DNA from: Anodontia alba
Lineage: Eukaryota; Mollusca; Bivalvia; Lucinida; Lucinidae
Reading direction: 5' to 3'
Assembly (NCBI GenBank): GCA_964016985.1
Contig: OZ024828.1
Location: 8,894,610-8,958,609, forward strand
DNA: 64,000 bases
Both the position numbers and the translations under genes were made by a program. The notes under the pieces were generated by a model. The model made no database searches and had not been told where the DNA came from. It saw only the letters and a program-made list of their open reading frames with translations. Positions 22,466 to 34,311 of the stretch are shown piece after piece (position 1 is the first letter of the stretch; every line of letters begins with the position of its first letter).

Positions 22466-22669
22466 CCCTTGCCCTGCTGAATGAATTAAGATACCACGTC
22501 CATTTCTAATTTTCAGCTAATCAGAGTACTTGATTTTTGATATAAATTCACATACTTAATGGCTTACAGTGCAGATCAACATCAGTTGGTTTCTTCAGCA
22601 GCCTACTGATCTGGATCTTCACTGTTTGCAAAGGCAGGACATATCCGGGTTCAGCATGACTAGGGTTAA
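22462..22669. mobile_element. PB-1 MITE sharing TTAA with its neighbour
   Basis: TTAACCCTTGCCCTGCTGAA to CAGCATGACTAGGGTTAA. It abuts the preceding copy through one TTAA. Confidence 0.88.
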
Positions 22670-22775
22670 AACACCTAGCAAATACTGTGTAGAATCTGTC
22701 TGTGACATCTGATCTGGGTCTATCCTGTTTGCACAGGCCCATCTGTCAGAATACTTAGATAAATATGGTAATAGA
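22670..22775. mobile_element. PAL-4 right half
   Basis: ATCTGATCTGGGTCTATCCT, CAGGCCCATCTGTC and the closing TTAGATAAATATGGTAA. Confidence 0.6.
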
Positions 22776-22996
22776 TGAATAGCACTGTCAGGAAAATATG
22801 ATAAAGACCCTTCCAACATTCTTTTAGAGAGATTGTTGAAAAGCCAGTGAATGACAATACAGAAGACAAACTGAAACAGAGGTCTATTGTTACTTAGCTG
22901 AAAATTTCTTGACAAAAAACAAAACAACATACAAAAACAACAAAACAGCTGCAACAAAAGGGACATTTTCTAGTCTACAGAACCAAAATTTTTCTA

Positions 22997-23365
22997 CCAC
23001 GGATCCAGATAAAGCAATTATTATTTAATTTGTGGTGATATTTTTTTTTGGCACCAAAACCTATCTAGTGTGTACTCACTGGAATTGCATTACTCAGAGG
23101 ATTCCATTTACTTTTTGCATGCTGGGTAATTCTGTGTTTTTTGTTTTTGTTTTTTTTGTCGTCTGTGGATTTTTTTTTTAAATTAACTTTTTCAAAAAAA
23201 TCTTTCAGGAATACCATCCGAGTGTCAAACAGTTTGAATCCAGATCAGGCTCAACATTTTGTCAGGCCTGATCTGGGTCCAAACTGTTTGCAAAGGTTAT
23301 CAGCAGATGACAAAAGTCGCCACTAGCGGGGAAAGAGTTAAATACCAATGAAATATTTTGATGCA
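22997..23365. mobile_element. PAL-8 MITE interrupted by PB-4
   Basis: Left half GATCCAGATAAAGC ... GGAATTGCATTACTCAGAGG; right half ACCAATGAAATATTTTGATG resumes after the PB-4 insertion at 23112-23341. Confidence 0.7.
23112..23341. mobile_element. PB-4 MITE, opposite orientation to 12367
   Basis: TTTTTGCATGCTGGGTAATT to GGGGAAAGAGTTAA; hairpin TGAATCCAGATCAGGC / GCCTGATCTGGGTCCAAAC. Confidence 0.82.
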
Positions 23366-23376
23366 AAAATAACAAA

Positions 23377-23712
23377 TATGGTAAATGTCCTAAAATTTCA
23401 TACACCAAAGTTTCTGATTGATTGTGTTGGGGTTTAATGACACATCAACATTTGTGGGTCATTTTGCACCATCTCCCAGAGAAAGGGAGAAAAGAGATAA
23501 TAGAAGATATGAAAGAGATGGACAGGGAAAAAAAGAGATAAAATGGCATATGCAAATAGTGCAGACACTGATCAGACTGCTCCTTCAGAAGCAGTCTGAT
23601 CAGGGTCTACACTGTTTGCCATTCCACTAAGTATTTTAAGAAATATCTACATAAATAGGTAAAATTTAGTCCAAAACAGTATGGAATAAAGTGTTTGAGA
23701 TTTTAGAACATA
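23377..23712. mobile_element. PAL-3 MITE with SINE-B fragment
   Basis: ATGGTAAATGTCCTAAAATT at left, TTGAGATTTTAGAACATAG at right. The palindrome GATCAGACTGCTCC-TTC is intact. About 130 bp at 23413-23545 (GATTGATTGTGTTGGGG onward) is SINE-B sequence inside the left arm. Confidence 0.8.
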
Positions 23713-23883
23713 GTATACATTCTGAATACTTTTATCTGGATCTATGACAGGAACTTGACATATGGGACTTACTGATTTTAATTAGTTCCATTAGTTGATT
23801 CCCAACTAGTTGTCATTACATCTTCAGTAAGCAAAAATAGAAGAAAGAACTTATACAGAAATTGTACAAATCTATCTTTGGTC

Positions 23884-24052
23884 CATAGCTCCAGATGAGA
23901 CTAAACCAAAACCTTGTGATATTTTTTTCTAATTTCTCCATGAAAACATATATTTTGTGGGTATGCATTTGAATTGCATTGGCAATTCTAATAAGTACCC
24001 ATGACATATGTTAAACTATTTTTTTTCAGATACTCTTTCTATCTGGAACTGA
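23884..24052. mobile_element. PAL-1 MITE
   Basis: ATAGCTCCAGATGAGAC to TCTATCTGGAACT. Part of the palindrome is missing. Confidence 0.78.
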
Positions 24053-24272
24053 GTCACTCCTTTAACCTACAACAGCCAATAACTCAAAAATAAACTGGAA
24101 TACATATGACTTGGGAATTGCATCAGATTGATGACATGAAGCCCTAGTCTCAGAGAAATATATTTTGAAATAATGTCTCACTCCCTCGGATAACTATCAT
24201 CACCTGTTGCAGATACCAGCAAGGCTTTCAAAACAACTTGTCTGCCAAGCAGCAAGTGGTCATTATTATTAT

Positions 24273-24467
24273 AGCTCCAGATAAGACATTTGACGGAACA
24301 ATATTGATATTTTTCTTATTTCTCTATGATAAAAAACAAAACATATTGTGGGTACTCGTTAGAAGTGCCTCAGTGATGCACTTCTAATGAGTACCCACAA
24401 TATTTTTTGTGCAGAAATAAGAAAAATACTTATCCGGATATTCCTCTTATCTGGACTTATGCATTAC
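24273..24467. mobile_element. PAL-1 MITE
   Basis: ATAGCTCCAGATAAGAC to CTTATCTGGACTTATG, symmetrical palindrome GAAGTGCCTCAGTGATGCAC. Confidence 0.88.
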
Positions 24468-24469
24468 GG

Positions 24470-24668
24470 AAAATGTCCTAAAATTATAAACACTCTATTC
24501 AATACTTTTTTGGCCTAAATTTTGCTTTTTATGTACTTGTTTCTTAAAATACTTTGTGGAATGGCAAACAGTGTAGACCCTGATCAGTCTGATCTGGGTC
24601 TACACTGTTTGCATAAGCCATTTTGTCAGAAACTTTGGTGTACAAAATTTTAGGACATTTACCATATA
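24470..24668. mobile_element. PAL-3 MITE
   Basis: GGAAAATGTCCTAAAATT to AATTTTAGGACATTTACC. Central hairpin AGTGTAGACCCTGATCAG / CTGATCTGGGTCTACACT with no spacer. Confidence 0.88.
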
Positions 24669-25132
24669 ATGTAATCTGGACAGTATGGGCTGTTGCTGAT
24701 AGTGGTCATAATTTATAACATAGCATATCTAAGAGCAGCAGTCCATATCAACATTGTACACTCTGATTAGTCTTTGTTGTTTGCCAGTTTTGTTACAACG
24801 TCTAAATGATATATCACTCACATTTTGCTTAGCATCAAAACTTCAATACCAAGTAAATTTTGCATTTTTGCAAGATATGTTTCAGATCTTTAGCGCCAAT
24901 ACAAATGTATGTTACATTGTCACTGTTCATTAAACATGATGCATTTTGCTTGAATTTTCTCTTGCCCTTTTCTGGCCGGGCAATCTCAAAGCGACAGTAA
25001 ATCCTAAAATTTGCAGTGACAGTGGGTGGGGTACCTGGTTTACCTTATCATTTGTATTCTCTGACAAGGCATTTTGCTATAAAATTGATCATAGCTTAGT
25101 CTTCTTTTACCACCAACATGAGTGAGCATTTG

Positions 25133-25306
25133 TTTGTTTGTGTTTAGGTTTTACGGCCCAGTCAACCCAACGGGGTCATGTCGAGCGCAGTCAGTTTACC
25201 TAACCACACGTTTACTGGACAGGCTTTAGTCCTCTAAGCGGTTAACCAGTATTGTGCACGTTCTTTCGCCAGAAACTGACAACTGCCCTTCTTGAGTCAG
25301 TGGAAA
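25133..25306 (-). mobile_element. SINE-A, 5'-truncated
   Basis: 3' ~174 bp in reverse. TSD AGTGAGCATTTG / AGTGAGTATTTG (one mismatch) at 25121-25132 and 25307-25318. Confidence 0.88.
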
Positions 25307-25373
25307 AGTGAGTATTTGATTAGTTGCTATATGCAGTCTGATAAGGGCCCTCAAACTTTGACATAGCTTCCTG

Positions 25374-25571
25374 CATAGCTACAGATAAGAGGGGGTATCC
25401 ACATAATATTTTTCTTATTTCTCCAGGAAAACATATGATGTGGGTACTCATTAGAAGCGCCTCATCTCATCGAGGCGCATCTAATGAGTACCCACATCAT
25501 ATGTTTTCAAGGAGAAATAAGAAAGATATCAGCATTTTTCAGATGAAAAAAATGCCTTATCTGTTGCTATG
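25374..25571. mobile_element. PAL-1 MITE
   Basis: ATAGCTACAGATAAGAG to CTTATCTGTTGCTATG. Arms GAAAACATATGATGTGGGTA and inverse are nearly perfect. Confidence 0.88.
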
Positions 25572-25689
25572 CTGCTGACTTCCTCCAGATGAACTGTGCT
25601 GATGGGCAGGCTAATCCAGACTTTTACAGTCTGCTTAGGCAACATTATAGGCTTCTTTAGAGCTAAGGTGATACATGTGATTATGCTAA

Positions 25690-26094
25690 AAGACCCTCAG
25701 AAAAGTTGACCTATTGAAAGGTTGACTTTCGAAGAGTGATCTATAATTACCTTGTGTGTGTGTCTGTCCGTCTGTGGTCAGATAGCTAACATGGTCATAA
25801 CATTTAAACTGTTGGTAATATTTTGATAATTTTTGGCTTACTGATAGATACTGACAAGATCTGGCCAATGAACTTGGCCAATGTGAGTTTTTATTGACAG
25901 GGGCTAAGCCAAGGCAAAAAAAAAAAAAAAAAAAAAAAGTGAAAAAAATTAAAATGACCCTATCTCTTGAACCAAGCAGAATATTATGATAGTTTTTCAG
26001 GTACTAGTTGATAGAGACAAGATCTAGCCAATGGACTTGCCAAAGGATTGATTTCATCGGCCCAAAGTTGAGCTGAGGCAAAGAAAAAACCCAA
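25690..26094. repeat. Diverged satellite-like repeat
   Basis: Two related units, GATAGATACTGACAAGATCT near 25847 and GATAGAGACAAGATCTAGCC near 26010, separated by poly-A at 25917-25938. Adjacent to the 145-bp array and possibly an older element of the same kind. Confidence 0.5.
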
Positions 26095-29072
26095 CAAGAG
26101 GGCCATGATGGCCCTGTAACGCTCACCTGAGCAACATAGCACTTTGAGAGCCTGATCTAGAACTGATCAAGGCAAACATTCTGATCAAAGTTCAAAATGA
26201 TTATATTAACAAGTAAGACAATGTAGCATGTCTAATGGACTGTGAAATAAAGGTCAAGGTCAAATATGGATGACTGCACTCAAGAGGTCATGCTAAGATG
26301 TATGCATGTACTAAGTATCACTGGCTGTAGGAGCAATAGTTACTGAGAAACTGACCTAAACACAACACAAGTACCAAATATCACCCTGTAGGACCAATAA
26401 TTACTGAGAGACTGACCTAAATGGACAGAAAACTATACATCACCTTGAAATCATCAAGACAAACATTTTGAGCAAGATTCATGATGATCACTTCAAAAAT
26501 GTGACCTCTAGAGCATCAACAAGGTTTTCCTTTGATTTGGCCAGGTGAACTAGTTTTTGATATCAAGTGACCCAGTTTTAAACTAGACCTAGAAATCAAG
26601 ACAAGCATTTTGAGCAAGATTCATGATGATCACTTCAAAAATGTGACCTCTAGGGCATCAACACGGTTTTCCTCTGATTTGGACAGGTGACCTAGTTTCT
26701 GATATCAAGTGACCCAGTTTTAAACTAGACTTAGAAATCATCAAGACAAACATTTTGAGCAATATTTATGATGATTATTTCAAAAATGAGACCTCTGGAG
26801 TGTAAATAGTTTTCTGCTGATTTGGCCTGGTGACCTAGTTTTTGACTCCATGTGACCAAGTTTCGAACTTGACCTAGAAATTATCAAGACAAACATTTTG
26901 AGCAAGATTCATGATGATTGCTTCAAAAATGTGACCGCTACTGTGTTAACAAGGTTTTCTGCTGATTTGGCCAGGTGACCTAGTTTTTGACCCCAAGTGA
27001 CCCAGTTTCAAACTTGAGCTAGAAATCACGAAGACAAACATGTTGAGCAAGATTCATGATGATTGCTTGAAAAATGTGACCACTAGAGTGTTAACAAGGT
27101 TTTCTGCTGATCTGGCCAGGTGACCTAGTTTTTGATCTCAGGTGATCCAGTTTCAAACTTGACCTAAAAATCATCAAGACAAACATTTTGAGCAAGATTC
27201 ATGATGATTGCTTCAAAAATGTGACCGCTAGAGTGTTAACAAGGTTTTCTGCTGGTTTGGCCTGGTGACCTAGTTTTTGACCCCAACTGACCCAGTTTCG
27301 AACTTCCTAAAAATCATAAAGACAAACATTTTGAGCAAGAGTCATGATAATTGCTTGAAAAATGTGACTGCTAGAGTGATAACAAGATTTTCAGCTGATT
27401 TGGCCATGTGACTTAGTTTTTGACCCCACGTGACCCGGTTTCAAACTTGACCTAGAAATCATCAAGACAAACATTTTGAGCAAGATTCATGATGATTGCT
27501 TCAAAAATGTGACCGCTAGAGTGTTAACAAGGTTTACTGCTGATTTGGGCTGGTGACCTAGTTTTTGACCCCATGTGACCCAGTTTCAAACATGTCCTAG
27601 AACTCATCAAGACAAAGATTTTGAGCATGATTCATGATGATTGCTTCATAAATGTGGCCCCTAGAGTGTTAACAAGGTTTTCTGCTGGTTTGGCCTGGTG
27701 ACCTAGTTTTTGACCCCATGTGATCCAGTTTCAAACCTGACCTAGAAGTCATCAAGACAAACATTTTGAGCAAGATTCATGATGATTGCTTCAAAAATGT
27801 GACCGCTAGAGTGTTAACAAGGTTTTCTGCTGATTTGGCCATGTGACCTAGTTTTTGACTCCAAGTGACCCAGTTTCGAAATTGACCTAGAAATCATCAA
27901 GACAAACATTTTGAGCAAGATTCATGATGATTGCTTCAAAAATGTGACCGCTAGAGTGTTAACAAGGTTTTCTGCTGATTTGGTCCAGTGACCTAGTTTT
28001 TGACCCCAAGTGACCCAGTTTCGAACTTGACCTAGAACTCATCAAGACAAACATTTTGAGCAAGATTCATGATGATTGCTTCAAAAATGTGACCGCTAGA
28101 GTGTTAACAAGGTTTACTGCTGATTTGGGCTGGTGACCTAGTTTTTGACCCCATGTGATCCAGTTTCAAACCTGACCTAGAAGTCATCAAGACAAACATT
28201 TTGAGCAAGATTCATGATGATTGCTTCAAAAATGTGACCGCTAGAGTGTTAACAAGGTTTTCTGCTGATTTGGCCATGTGACCTAGTTTTTGACTCCAAG
28301 TGACCCAGTTTCGAAATTGACCTAGAAATCATCAAGACAAACATTTTGAGCAAGATTCATGATGATTGCTTCAAAAATGTGACCGCTAGAGTGTTAACAA
28401 GGTTTTCTGCTGATTTGGTCCAGTGACCTAGTTTTTGACCCCAAGTGACCCAGTTTCGAACTTGACCTAGAACTCATCAAGACAAACATTTTGAGCAAGA
28501 TTCATGATGATTGCTTCAAAAATGTGACCACTAGAGTGTTAACAAGGTTTTCTGCTGATCTGGCCCTGTGACCTAGTTTTTGACCCCAAGTGACCCAGTT
28601 TCAAACTTGACCTAGATTTAATAGAGGCAAACATTTTGAGCAAGTTTCATCAAGATTGGGTCAAAACTATGACCTCTAGAGTGTTAACAAGTTTTTCCTT
28701 TGATTTGACCTGGTGACCTAGTTTTTGACCCAAAGTAACCCAGTATCGAACTTGACCTAGATTTCATAGAGGTAAACATTCTGAGCAAGTGTCATCAAGA
28801 CTGGGTCAAAACTGTGACCTCTAGAGTGTTAACAAGTTTTTCCTTTGATTTGACCTGGTGACCTAGTTTTTGACCCCAACTAACCCAGTATCGAAGTTGA
28901 CCTAGATTTCATAGAGGCAAACATTCTGAGCAAGTTTCATCAAGATTGGGTCAAAACTGTGACCTCTAGAGTGTTAACAAACTAATTGTTGACAACGGAC
29001 GACGGACGACGATGGACGACGGACAGAGGGTGATGACAATAGCTCACCCTGAGCTTTTGCTCAGGTGAGCTA
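26095..29072. mobile_element. Satellite-cored non-autonomous element, 145-bp monomer
   Basis: About 19 tandem monomers. The marker ATGATGATTG falls at 26911, 27056, 27201 and, after a 143-bp step, again at 27489 (145-bp period). The array is enclosed by GCTCACCTGAGC near 26127 and, at the right end, a hairpin (AGCTCACC-TGAGC / GCTCAGGTGAGCT, 29040-29070) followed by CTAAAA. An ACGGACGACGG-rich stretch precedes the right hairpin. Hairpin plus CTAA is what Helitron-like elements show at their 3' end, and tandem cores are known in bivalve elements of the pearl type; the class here is inference. No coding capacity. Confidence 0.85.
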
Positions 29073-29286
29073 AAAAGTTAAAACCAAAAAGTAGTATGAT
29101 AAAAGTTTACCAGTTTCTGTTCACAACTTCCAAATGTTGTGCTGCCGGACAGTTATAGCATAACATACCGATTTTATATATTTAAACGACGATGTGCCAT
29201 ACAAAGCTGGTCCTGCACCTCTGCTGAAATTTGATCATGATGTTTACCCTACAGAATTGGACACATTAACTACGTAATATTATTCT

Positions 29287-29428
29287 TGTCCTAAAATCTG
29301 AAAACTGTACTATCTGTTTATGGATGAGTGGCAAACTGCAAAGACCTGATCAGATGCCACATTCTGTGGTATCTGATCCAGGTCTATACTGTTTGGTTGG
29401 GCCTGTCTGTCACAATGCTTAGGGTAAA
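29287..29428. mobile_element. PAL-4 element
   Basis: TACTATCTGTTTATGGATGA, hairpin GACCTGATCAGATGCCACA / TGTGGTATCTGATCCAGGTC, right end CACAATGCTTAGGGTAAAG. Confidence 0.75.
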
Positions 29429-29439
29429 GAAAGTCTATG

Positions 29440-29627
29440 ATCCATTGCTCTTCGTTAGATGCTTTTTTCAATCCAAAAGTATTGATATTTTTCTTATTTC
29501 TCCAAGAAAACATATGCTGTGGGTACTCATTAGAAGCGCCTCAGCGAGGCACTTCAAATGAGTACCTACAACATATGTTTTCATAGAGAAACAAGAAAAA
29601 TATTTACCTGATACTCATAGACCTATG
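29440..29627. mobile_element. PAL-1 MITE
   Basis: Left end diverged (CCATTGCTCTTCGTTAGATG), right end ACTCATAGACCTATG. The core GAAGCGCCTCAGCGAGGCAC is symmetrical. Confidence 0.82.
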
Positions 29628-29779
29628 TCAGAGCCGTTGAAGTGCAGTACCAGAGCAGAGCACTTGTTAAGGGAGAGTATTTGGTGATATTGATTAGAAG
29701 TGCTTTGTCAATGTACCAAAAACATATGATTTTATGCAGAAATTATCCCAGAACTCCTGAACAGGTCATCTGCATAGGT

Positions 29780-30247
29780 GATAACCCTTTAACCTGCTGG
29801 ACAAAAAGTAGCAGACCACATTTTTAAACTAGAAATGTGTCCACAGTACACGGATGCCCCTGCTTTGGAGTACCTGACTATAAAACTGCAAAATTCTACC
29901 TGGTACAAATGCCTTAACCCGAGTCTAACAGGATCACGTACGTACGTATGTACACACATTCGTACAGAAGGACGTACATTTGTACGCATGTACACATGTA
30001 CCCACGTACGCAAAACTGAAAAACTATATGCCCCAGGCATCATCCGATGCGGGGGCATAAAAATATTTTCCCCAGAAAATAGGGTTTGACATTTTATGTG
30101 AACTGTCCCCTAAGGAGACAAATAATATGTAAAATCCTGAGACAATTCACATGAAATGTCAAACAAGGAGGTATTTTCTGGGAAAAATAATAAATAAAAA
30201 TATCATCAATTTGTCATCTGCCAAATTTGCCTTGAGAGTGTGAAAGG
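29780..30247. mobile_element. PB-3-like MITE with a foreign insertion
   Basis: Flanks carry AACCTGCTGGACAAAAAGTA and, after the insertion, TTTTCCCCAGAAAATAGGGT ... CAATTTGTCATCTGCC. The insert (~29825-30060) starts AAATGTGTCCACAGTACACG and ends CATCCGATGCGGGGGCAT. It contains a CGTAC/GTACG-rich palindromic run at 29935-30017. Confidence 0.55.
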
Positions 30248-30598
30248 TTGATGACAAAACAGAAAGCTGGTAACTGTGAAGACACAAATCAATTTTAAGT
30301 GACAGAAGAAATAAATAGCACACAACTCCTACAAAAGGAAGGTGAATTACGCAAATGTCAGCAATAAACCAGACACTTAAATAGGTACGAATCACTCACC
30401 TGAGCATCGGTAGGGCTAAGAATTTAGGGACACACGTGACACAACCTCTGAGGACACAACCAATTCAGTTCAGTGTAATGGACTTTATTTTGCATATGAT
30501 TTTGTTCATGAAGTATTAAATTCCTAAGCTTGTTCCCTTCATAATTACAAGACATTTTGCTGTTTTCAGGTGATATTAAAGTATCCATATTTTTCTGA

Positions 30599-31092
30599 TA
30601 TGGTAAATGTCCTAAAATTTCGAACACCGAAGTTTCTGATTAAATGCCATATGCAAACAGTGCTGACCAAGATCAGACTGCTCCTGAAGATTGGTTGGTT
30701 GTGTTGACGTTTTACGGCCCTGTCAACCCAATGGGGTCATGTCAAGCGTGATCAGTTTACGTAACCACACGTTTACTGGGCAGGCTTAGTCCTCTAAGCA
30801 ATTAACCAGTATTGTGCACATTCTTTTGCCAGAAACTGACAAATGACCATAGAAAATATTTCATGATCATTCTCCACGAAAGAATGTTGCCGACCTCGGC
30901 GGGGGTCTCCAGTCGGACGCGCATCCAACTGAGCCAATGAGGCCGGCGAGCTCCTGAAGGAGCAGTCTGATCAGGGTCTTCACTGTTTGCCATTCCACCA
31001 AGCACTTAAGAGACAAATGCATAGAAATAAAAAAATTAAGCCAAAAAAGTATGGAATAAAGTGTTCGAAATTTTAGAACATTTACCATATTC
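30599..31092. mobile_element. PAL-3 MITE interrupted by SINE-A
   Basis: ATGGTAAATGTCCTAAAATT at left, GAAATTTTAGAACATTTACC at right. The GATCAGACTGCTCCTGAAG hairpin is split by the SINE exactly at its loop. Confidence 0.85.
30690..30949 (-). mobile_element. SINE-A with internal deletions
   Basis: 260 bp, 10-bp TSD GCTCCTGAAG at 30680-30689 and 30950-30959. Lacks ~20 bp that include the B box and ~30 bp of body, so it could no longer drive its own polymerase III transcription. Confidence 0.9.
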
Positions 31093-31457
31093 TTTCTTAT
31101 CTGGAGCTATGGCCTGTGCTGGACATTCATAGAGCATAATTATGGGAATCAGGAGACAGCACACTAGCAAAAAGGCCTATCATATGACTAAGTCATTCTA
31201 AAGAGTCAAAACAAATAAGTTCAAATTAAAAAAAAAAAAATCCACTGTTTTATCAGCATTTCAAATCAGTACCTCAGCAAGGAAGAAAACCACAAACATA
31301 CTTCTCCAAGACAAAGGATTTAAAAGTTTACGTCAATTTGCAAAGTTGAAACTGAAAGCTTTATCAGATAAATCATACCCCATACCCTGGGACCTAAACT
31401 TTCCCAATATATTTTCTACCAAACTCTACTGTGTTGTTTGAGTTCCTGTCTATGACA

Positions 31458-31565
31458 CTTCAATCCTTGAGGGTCATTTTATGTGTTGTCTCCCACAGAA
31501 TAGGAGAAAGGAGAAGAAATATTAACATGGCCCCCTTCCTCCATCTGCTGTAAGTATAACAGGCC
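31458..31565. mobile_element. SINE-B remnant
   Basis: CTTGAGGGTCATTTTATGTG, TTGTCTCCCACAGAATAGG and CATCTGCTGTAAGTATAACA match SINE-B with many differences. Confidence 0.55.
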
Positions 31566-31700
31566 CTTAACAATATCCTGCCACCCACGAAACTCTATGA
31601 ACAGTCAGGTTGTACCAGCTTTTTTACTCTGAAGTTCACTCATTTGCTATTGTAAACATTAGCTTGAATTAATGCTGTTCTGACATAATTGTGCCACCAT

Positions 31701-31905
31701 TAATGCTTAGCACTCTGGGTAAAATTTTCAGGAGACGACATTTTGAAGTATGTTTATTTTTCCCAGAAAACAGGATTTGGCATTTCCTGCAAATTGTCTC
31801 CAGTGGAGACAATTAACAGAAAATGTCAAGTCCTGTTTTCTGGGAAAAATATCAAAATTTCAACATGTCGTCTGCAGAAAATTTTACGTTAGTGTAAAGC
31901 CTTAA
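31701..31905. mobile_element. PB-3 MITE
   Basis: TTAATGCTTAGCACTCTGGG to TTACGTTAGTGTAAAGCC. Palindrome TCCCAGAAAACAGGATTTGG / inverse around GTCTCCAGTGGAGAC. Confidence 0.82.
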
Positions 31906-31928
31906 TGAAGGTTATCAAGAGGCATATG

Positions 31929-32173
31929 TCGAGGGTTGAGCGCAAGACTGGCGTAAGTCAGATGGTTGTTTTTCTCCAAACCTAATCTCCTCACCATGGA
32001 GGTGTTATGAAGATTACAACATTTCTTTCTGTAAACAATGAAAATTTAGGTGCCATTGCTCGTATGAGCAATGGCACCTAAATTTGCATTGTTTACAAAG
32101 GGGTCCAAGTTGCCCCTAAACAAGGGTTTCAAAAAAATGTTTGAGTTACCACAGTCTTGTGCTCAACCCTCGA
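31929..32173. mobile_element. PAL-6 MITE
   Basis: Second 245-bp copy, inverted relative to 14742-14986, with the same ends and few differences. Confidence 0.92.
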
Positions 32174-32935
32174 ATTGTGAAGTTGTGAACAGAAGAAGAG
32201 ACAATTTATATTTACTACAGAGATACTGAATTAAGAGCATGCTTTTGTGGAAGCTTATACTTGTACAGAACACAAAAAAAACACTGTTATTACAATGGAA
32301 ACTTAAAATATAAAAAAAAATATGTATATATATTCAGGATTGGACATCATCAATACTAATGATTATTATACAGATCAATCAAAGTAATTAATTATGCATT
32401 TAACTTATCCCAGAACAAGAACATCTGTTATGAAATGAAGGTCATTTGCTGATTAAATTCTATGCTGACCCTAGACTAGCTACTAGTCAGATATCAATAT
32501 TATTTTCATCAATCAATTATAATTATTAATTTACTTAATGAACTGAGGGCCATCTACTACTTACTGCTTGCCTCACTTCTTTGATAGCAGCAACTAATCT
32601 TGGGGATATCCGACTAGTAAAATGCGAAATGTACTCTAAGAAGTGACTGACATTTATTGCCTTTCTAATGTTCCTTATCTAATTCGCCATCTTGTTAAAA
32701 TCATTGCTTCTCCAATAAATTGTTTATATGTAAGAAGCTGACCATTAGAGTTCAAGGGATAACATAAACATTGTTAAGAAGCCTGTCTGTGTACTGCATG
32801 TATTACCAGTTTTTGTTTTGTGTATTAGTAAATTTTAGATAAAATAGAAGAGAACAGAATTTCATATTAAAACTGTTGTATCAACATAATTTATGGAACA
32901 TTGTATATTTATTTTGCTTTGATATCTGAATAAGC
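32174..32935. other. Unassigned AT-rich sequence
   Basis: No repeat family shared with the rest of the window and no convincing exon. Confidence 0.45.
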
Positions 32936-33780
32936 TTTTTCTATAGCTCTAAGATAAGCAGACATATGAGGTAATAATTTAGAATAAATATTGTAGGTAC
33001 TGTTATCTGAGACAGTTCGAAAGAGTATCTATATTCCATATATATTTTGATGGAGAAATGCACTTTTTCTATAGCTTCAAGATAAGGACATATGAGGCGA
33101 TAATAATTTAGGATAAATGTTGTGGGTACCGTTTTCTGAGACAGTTCGAAAGAGTAACTACATACTATATATATTTTGATGGAGAAATGCATTATAGTAA
33201 ACAAACAAACAAAAAAAAATCCATAGCTTTACCATAAGAAGACATATGAGGTGATAATTTAGGATAAATGTTGTGGGTACTGTTTTCTTAGACAGTTCGA
33301 AAGAGTAACTACATACCATATATATTTTGATGGAGAAATGCATTAAATTAAATAAAAATAAATTCTATAGCTTTAAGATAAGAAGACATATGACGTAATA
33401 ATTTAGGATAAATGTTGAAGATACTGTTTTCTGAGACAGTTCAAAAGTGTAACTACATACCATATATATTTTAATGGAGAAATTCATTAAATTAAACAAC
33501 AAAAAACAACAACAATTTTTTTCTATAGCTTTAAGATAAGAAGACATATGATGCGATATTTTAGGATAAAAATAGGTACTGTTTTCTGAGACAGTTCGAA
33601 AGAGTAACTACATACCATATATATTTGGATGGAGATATGCATTAATTAAAAAAAACAACACTTTTTCTATAGCTTTAAGATAAGAAGCCATATGGGATAA
33701 TAATTTAGGATAAATGATGTGGGTACTGTTTTTTTGAGACAGTTCTAAAGAGTAGCTAGATACCATATCTACCAAAAGTA
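32936..33780. repeat. Six-unit tandem array derived from a MITE
   Basis: Six units of 130-156 bp marked by GACAGTTCGAAAGAGTA near 33011, 33141, 33291, 33435, 33591 and 33738. Each begins TCTATAGCTTTAAGATAAG and carries GTTGTGGGTACTGTTTTCTG, i.e. a PAL-1-like left end and core without the matching right end. The minus-strand open frames reading HFSIKIYMVCSYSFELS-like peptides are the array itself. Confidence 0.85.
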
Positions 33781-34311
33781 AAATTTCAAATGTCAGCTTT
33801 CTTCCTTCCATTCTGCTTACGGATGGTCAGGTGTTTTTTCCTCAGGTTCTCCGGTTTTCGCCCACAAAATAAAACATCACATCCTTTCAAAAAGCTCCCA
33901 AATTACACCTTGATTTTACAGACCATAATCAATAGCAAACTTCATCTTCTCAGCCTTTAAAAAGAATGTGTACTTTGTTTCATCATGAAAACACACCAAA
34001 ATGAAATTTAGCTTTTGCAACTTTCTCTTATCAGTATTAAGTGATCAGTATGTGGTCAGTAAAGCAATAAACACTTCAAGTGTGGTGGTTCTCAACAGAT
34101 GTAATTAATCATTTACCAAGCAGAATCCTGCGAGGTAAAATTCGTATTTTACTAGACCTTGATGTCAGAGACCAACTATTAGAGACTGGCTATACAAGAT
34201 GTCATGCATAAATTTGAATCAGCTTATAGTTAGGAGTGATAAAACATGACATCAAGGTCTAGGAGCTAGTCTATGCTGACCCATACACTGTTGACTTCAA
34301 CTTAGGAAATG

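Noticed and set aside
26095..29072. CRISPR-like or protein-repeat region
   Set aside because: The 145-bp period is not a multiple of 3, frames are short and no unique spacers occur.
29789..30058. Frames rich in RTYV/CTHIRT
   Set aside because: Products of the CGTAC/GTACG repeat on both strands.
32941..33811. Series of minus-strand frames with a repeated HFSIKIY peptide
   Set aside because: They follow the MITE-derived tandem array exactly, with a period not fixed in frame and no start or splice logic.
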